A DNA stretch of 6,570 nucleotides from the NCBI GenBank assembly GCA_013696905.1, contig JACCXP010000022.1, forward strand, positions 1 to 6,570, given 5' to 3'. Every line of letters starts with the position of its first letter. The first letter of the stretch is position 1. The stretch comes from Thermoleophilaceae bacterium. GTDB taxonomy: Bacteria; Actinomycetota; Thermoleophilia; Solirubrobacterales; Thermoleophilaceae. A model generated the notes under the pieces. It was not told where the DNA came from and searched no databases. It saw only the letters and a list, made by a program, of their open reading frames with translations. Positions 4,954 to 6,570 of the stretch are shown here, in pieces. Made by a program: the position numbers and the translations under genes.

Positions 4954-5449
4954 GGGATACCTGGGCCTGGTGCTGGCGGCGCTCGTGCTCGGCGGCTGCG
5001 GGGCCGACGAGGAGCCGGCGACGCCGTCCTCGACCGGCTCGGGGTCGACGACCTCGACGACCTCGCCGAGCGAGGGGTCGACCGCCGGGTCGACCGAGAC
5101 CGGCACGAGCGAGAGCACCGAGACGGGACGCTCCTCATCGGAGGACGACGAGGGCGGCGCCGGCGACGAGCAGCCGATCCGCTCGGAGGTGCGTGTCGAG
5201 GGACGCGACGGATCGCTCACACCGCGGCGCATCCGCGTGCCGCCCTTCATCGCCATGCGCCTCGAGCTGCGCTCGCGCGACGATCGCCGCTACCGCGTCA
5301 GCATCGCGGGACGCACGCTCGTCGCGGGGCCCCAGGACCGCGCCAGGCTCACCCTCGACGGCCTGATGCCAGACCGCTCCTACGCGCTGCGCGGGCTCGA
5401 CGGCGTCAACGACGTGCGCATCGTGGCCTCGGGCGAGCCCGGCGGCTGA
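4946..5449 (+). CDS. Secreted lipoprotein with Ser/Thr/Glu linker and beta-rich C-terminal domain
   Basis: The frame carries a classic lipoprotein signal: Ser-Arg-Gly, then YLGLVLAALVLGG and the lipobox Leu-Gly-Gly before Cys18. Residues about 18-77 are a Ser/Thr/Gly/Glu linker with near repeats ('STETGTSESTETG'). Residues about 78-167 look like a small beta sandwich, with 'PRRIRVPPFIAMRLELRS' resembling cupredoxin-like or EfeO-like domains. No His or Cys is available for copper, so any relation is structural only. The start is uncertain. CTG 4946, preceded by GGGGGG (4932-4937), gives a 17-residue signal; the only ATG in frame (4868) would add 26 Arg-rich residues inside the UPF0173 gene. 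The frame overlaps the UPF0173 stop at 4951-4953, so coupling is likely. The protein probably sits on the outer face of the cell membrane; function unknown. Confidence 0.75.
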   Translation: MSRGYLGLVLAALVLGGCGADEEPATPSSTGSGSTTSTTSPSEGSTAGSTETGTSESTETGRSSSEDDEGGAGDEQPIRSEVRVEGRDGSLTPRRIRVPPFIAMRLELRSRDDRRYRVSIAGRTLVAGPQDRARLTLDGLMPDRSYALRGLDGVNDVRIVASGEPGG

Positions 5450-5501
5450 TCGCGCCAATACGGCGGGGACGCGAGCAGGGTGTCGCGACCCGTTCGGAGC
5501 G

Positions 5502-5831
5502 TCAGCCGATCCGGTCGCCGATCTGGCAGTCGCGGTCGGGGCGTAGGAGGACTACGCCCTGGTCGTCGTCGAGGGCCCCCAGCACGAGCACCTCGGACTG
5601 GAAGCCCGCGATCCGTCGCGGGGGGAAGTTGACCACCGCCACGACCAGGCTGCCGTCGAGCGCCTCGCGCGGGTAGTGGGTGATCTGGGCTGAGGAGCGC
5701 TTGACGCCGACCTCGGGGCCGAAGTCGATCTCGAGCTTCCAGGCCGGTCGCCGAGCCTCCGGGAACTCCTCGACCGAGAGCACCCTGCCGACCCGCATGT
5801 CGATCCGCTCGAACTCCTCGAGCGTCGCCAC
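5502..5831 (-). CDS. csaA: CsaA-type tRNA-binding-domain protein (putative secretion chaperone)
   Basis: The 109-residue product matches B. subtilis CsaA over its length. It is a homodimeric OB-fold protein of the EMAP/tRNA-binding-domain family. Shared marks are the N-terminal 'FERIDMRVGRVLSVEEFPEA' (residues 7-26), 'LEIDFG' at 33-38, KRSSAQIT at 44-51, and VVNFPPRRIAGFQSEVLVLG at 66-85, which form the dimer and ligand surface. In Bacillus, CsaA binds SecA and preproteins and has been assigned an export-chaperone role; the tRNA-binding fold suggests RNA contact too. The GTG start (5829-5831) shares its first base (5831) with the last base of the upstream TAG stop, so translation is very likely coupled to the membrane-anchored protein before it. 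No separate Shine-Dalgarno is evident. It converges on the lipoprotein gene with a 52-nt gap. Confidence 0.93.
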   Translation of the reverse strand: MATLEEFERIDMRVGRVLSVEEFPEARRPAWKLEIDFGPEVGVKRSSAQITHYPREALDGSLVVAVVNFPPRRIAGFQSEVLVLGALDDDQGVVLLRPDRDCQIGDRIG

Positions 5832-6570
5832 TAACCGGCGGCGGGGGTGGGTGCGGCCGCCGCGCCGGTCTGCGTCGAACTGCTGCGGCTCGCGCCCGTG
5901 TCACTCGTGACTTTCTCGCTGCCATCGCGTGGGCTCGTGGCCGTCCCGCTCGACGGCTTCGACCGCGGCCGCTGCTCGCCGGCGGTTGGCGCCGGCTGGG
6001 CATGGGCAGGTGTGCTCGCGGGCTCTCCCGCGGGCGCGCTCGGCGAGACGGCGGGGGGCGCGGGCCGGGGGGTGGAAGCGGGATGAGAGGTGGCGGGAGC
6101 GGTGGCGTCGGGTGCCTTGGCGCCTCCGTTGGCGGGCTCCGGCGCCGTCGCGACCGGTGCGGCCTCGGGCGCCGCAGCGGCCGCGGCGGGAACGGCCGCG
6201 GCGTCGGGCGCGACTTCACCCTTGACGCTCGCCTCCGTTGCGGCACTCGGGTCCGTCACGGCCTTGAGTGACTCGGGGTCGATGACGCCGGCGGTCTCGT
6301 CGGGCGCCTTGGTCTCCGCCTTTGCCTTTGGGACCTCGAGCTCCTTGCGCTCGACGACCGCGGTCGCGGCCTGCCGGCCGGCCGACCGGTCGCTGCTCAC
6401 GTGCTTCACCTCGACGGCGCCGGCGGTCACGATCGCGGCGGCCATCACGCCGGCGGCCGCCTTTGTGGCGAGCGCGCTGACGCCCGCGCCGATCGCACCT
6501 CCGGCGACGCCACCACCGGCGCTCGCCGCGGCGATGCCGGCGCCTGTGGCACCGGCTGCAAGGCTCGCTC
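5831..6570 (-). CDS. Partial membrane-anchored protein with long Ala/Pro-rich outer tail; possible ECF sigma factor C-terminus
   Basis: The minus-strand frame is open from the right edge to TAG 5831-5833, so 245 C-terminal residues are seen and the N-terminus is missing. The internal start that might be chosen (GTG 6446-6448) lies inside a helix and is not real. The first 50 visible residues are a Gly/Ala-rich hydrophobic stretch ('GAGVSALATKAAAGVMAAAI', then VTAGAVEV) that looks like a membrane helix. The rest is charged and then Ala/Pro/Ser/Thr-rich low complexity, without cysteines, ending in TPAAG. From memory, some Thermoleophilia sigma-70/ECF factors carry just such a Gly/Ala-rich helix and a disordered outer tail, so I suspect a sigma factor whose DNA-binding part lies outside the window. 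Other membrane-anchored regulators would look the same. It is coupled to csaA. Confidence 0.65.
   Translation of the reverse strand, partial: ASLAAGATGAGIAAASAGGGVAGGAIGAGVSALATKAAAGVMAAAIVTAGAVEVKHVSSDRSAGRQAATAVVERKELEVPKAKAETKAPDETAGVIDPESLKAVTDPSAATEASVKGEVAPDAAAVPAAAAAAPEAAPVATAPEPANGGAKAPDATAPATSHPASTPRPAPPAVSPSAPAGEPASTPAHAQPAPTAGEQRPRSKPSSGTATSPRDGSEKVTSDTGASRSSSTQTGAAAAPTPAAG

Noticed and set aside
5080..5130. Repeated ACCGAGAC/GCGAGAGCAC-like units as a DNA repeat array
   Set aside because: They are explained by the Ser/Thr/Glu-rich linker codons of the lipoprotein; spacing is irregular.
3925..5256. 443-codon minus-strand frame opposite the UPF0173 unit
   Set aside because: It is the antisense of three supported genes, with a Val/Asp/Arg-rich translation and no domain.
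5478..5491. GGGT/ACCC hairpin between the lipoprotein and csaA as a bidirectional terminator
   Set aside because: Only a 4-bp stem with a 6-nt loop and no T-tract on either strand; too weak to annotate.
5380..6246. 288-codon minus-strand frame overlapping csaA and the membrane-anchored tail
   Set aside because: The Pro/Arg-rich translation comes from reading the Ala/Pro-rich coding region out of frame.
1..6570. CRISPR array, transposon ends, tRNA/rRNA, phage or defence genes
   Set aside because: No regular direct repeats with spacers, no transposase or integrase motifs, no tRNA-like cloverleaf with TTCGA context that I could support, and no defence domain seen.

Overview
This 6.6 kb chromosomal window is very GC-rich, uses GTG starts often, and keeps neighbouring genes close together. 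The gene content fits a high-GC actinobacterium, and my best guess is class Thermoleophilia (Solirubrobacter/Conexibacter-like). The guess rests on three things: a csrA next to small lineage-type proteins, a zinc-ribbon rhomboid-like membrane protein, and a very long Ala/Pro-rich tail behind a Gly/Ala-rich membrane helix of the sort I recall on ECF sigma factors in that class. I cannot confirm the taxon from sequence alone. I see no mobile element, CRISPR array, tRNA, rRNA or phage gene.

Left part (1-1867). A partial minus-strand gene runs off the left edge; it has a possible helix-turn-helix N-terminus and then an acidic low-complexity region. It is divergent from csrA (413-637, +), whose leader has two GGA motifs and short hairpins that look like CsrA targets. 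csrA is tail-to-tail with a minus-strand gene for an 80-residue basic protein with one membrane helix, and the two genes share one CTAG as both stop codons. Upstream of that gene is a minus-strand class I (DhnA/FbaB-type) fructose-bisphosphate aldolase.

Middle (1868-3881). The aldolase is divergent from a GCS2/YbdK-family carboxylate-amine ligase (glutamate-cysteine ligase-like). Next comes a zinc-ribbon plus rhomboid-fold membrane protein in which all four expected catalytic positions are replaced, which makes it a likely pseudoprotease. Both plus-strand genes appear to start at a GTG 6-7 nt after a GGTANNNT box, so leaderless transcripts are likely.

Right part (3882-6570). A compact plus-strand run holds a small helical protein of unknown function, a UPF0173 metallo-beta-lactamase-fold hydrolase and a lipoprotein whose start overlaps the hydrolase stop. 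It converges on a minus-strand pair: the C-terminal part of a membrane-anchored low-complexity protein (possibly an ECF sigma factor tail), followed by csaA, with the stop and start codons overlapping by one base.

The window is mostly housekeeping and lineage-specific genes. The parts most worth a second look are the catalytically dead rhomboid, the csrA leader, the sigma-like tail coupled to csaA, and the shared leaderless promoter pattern.
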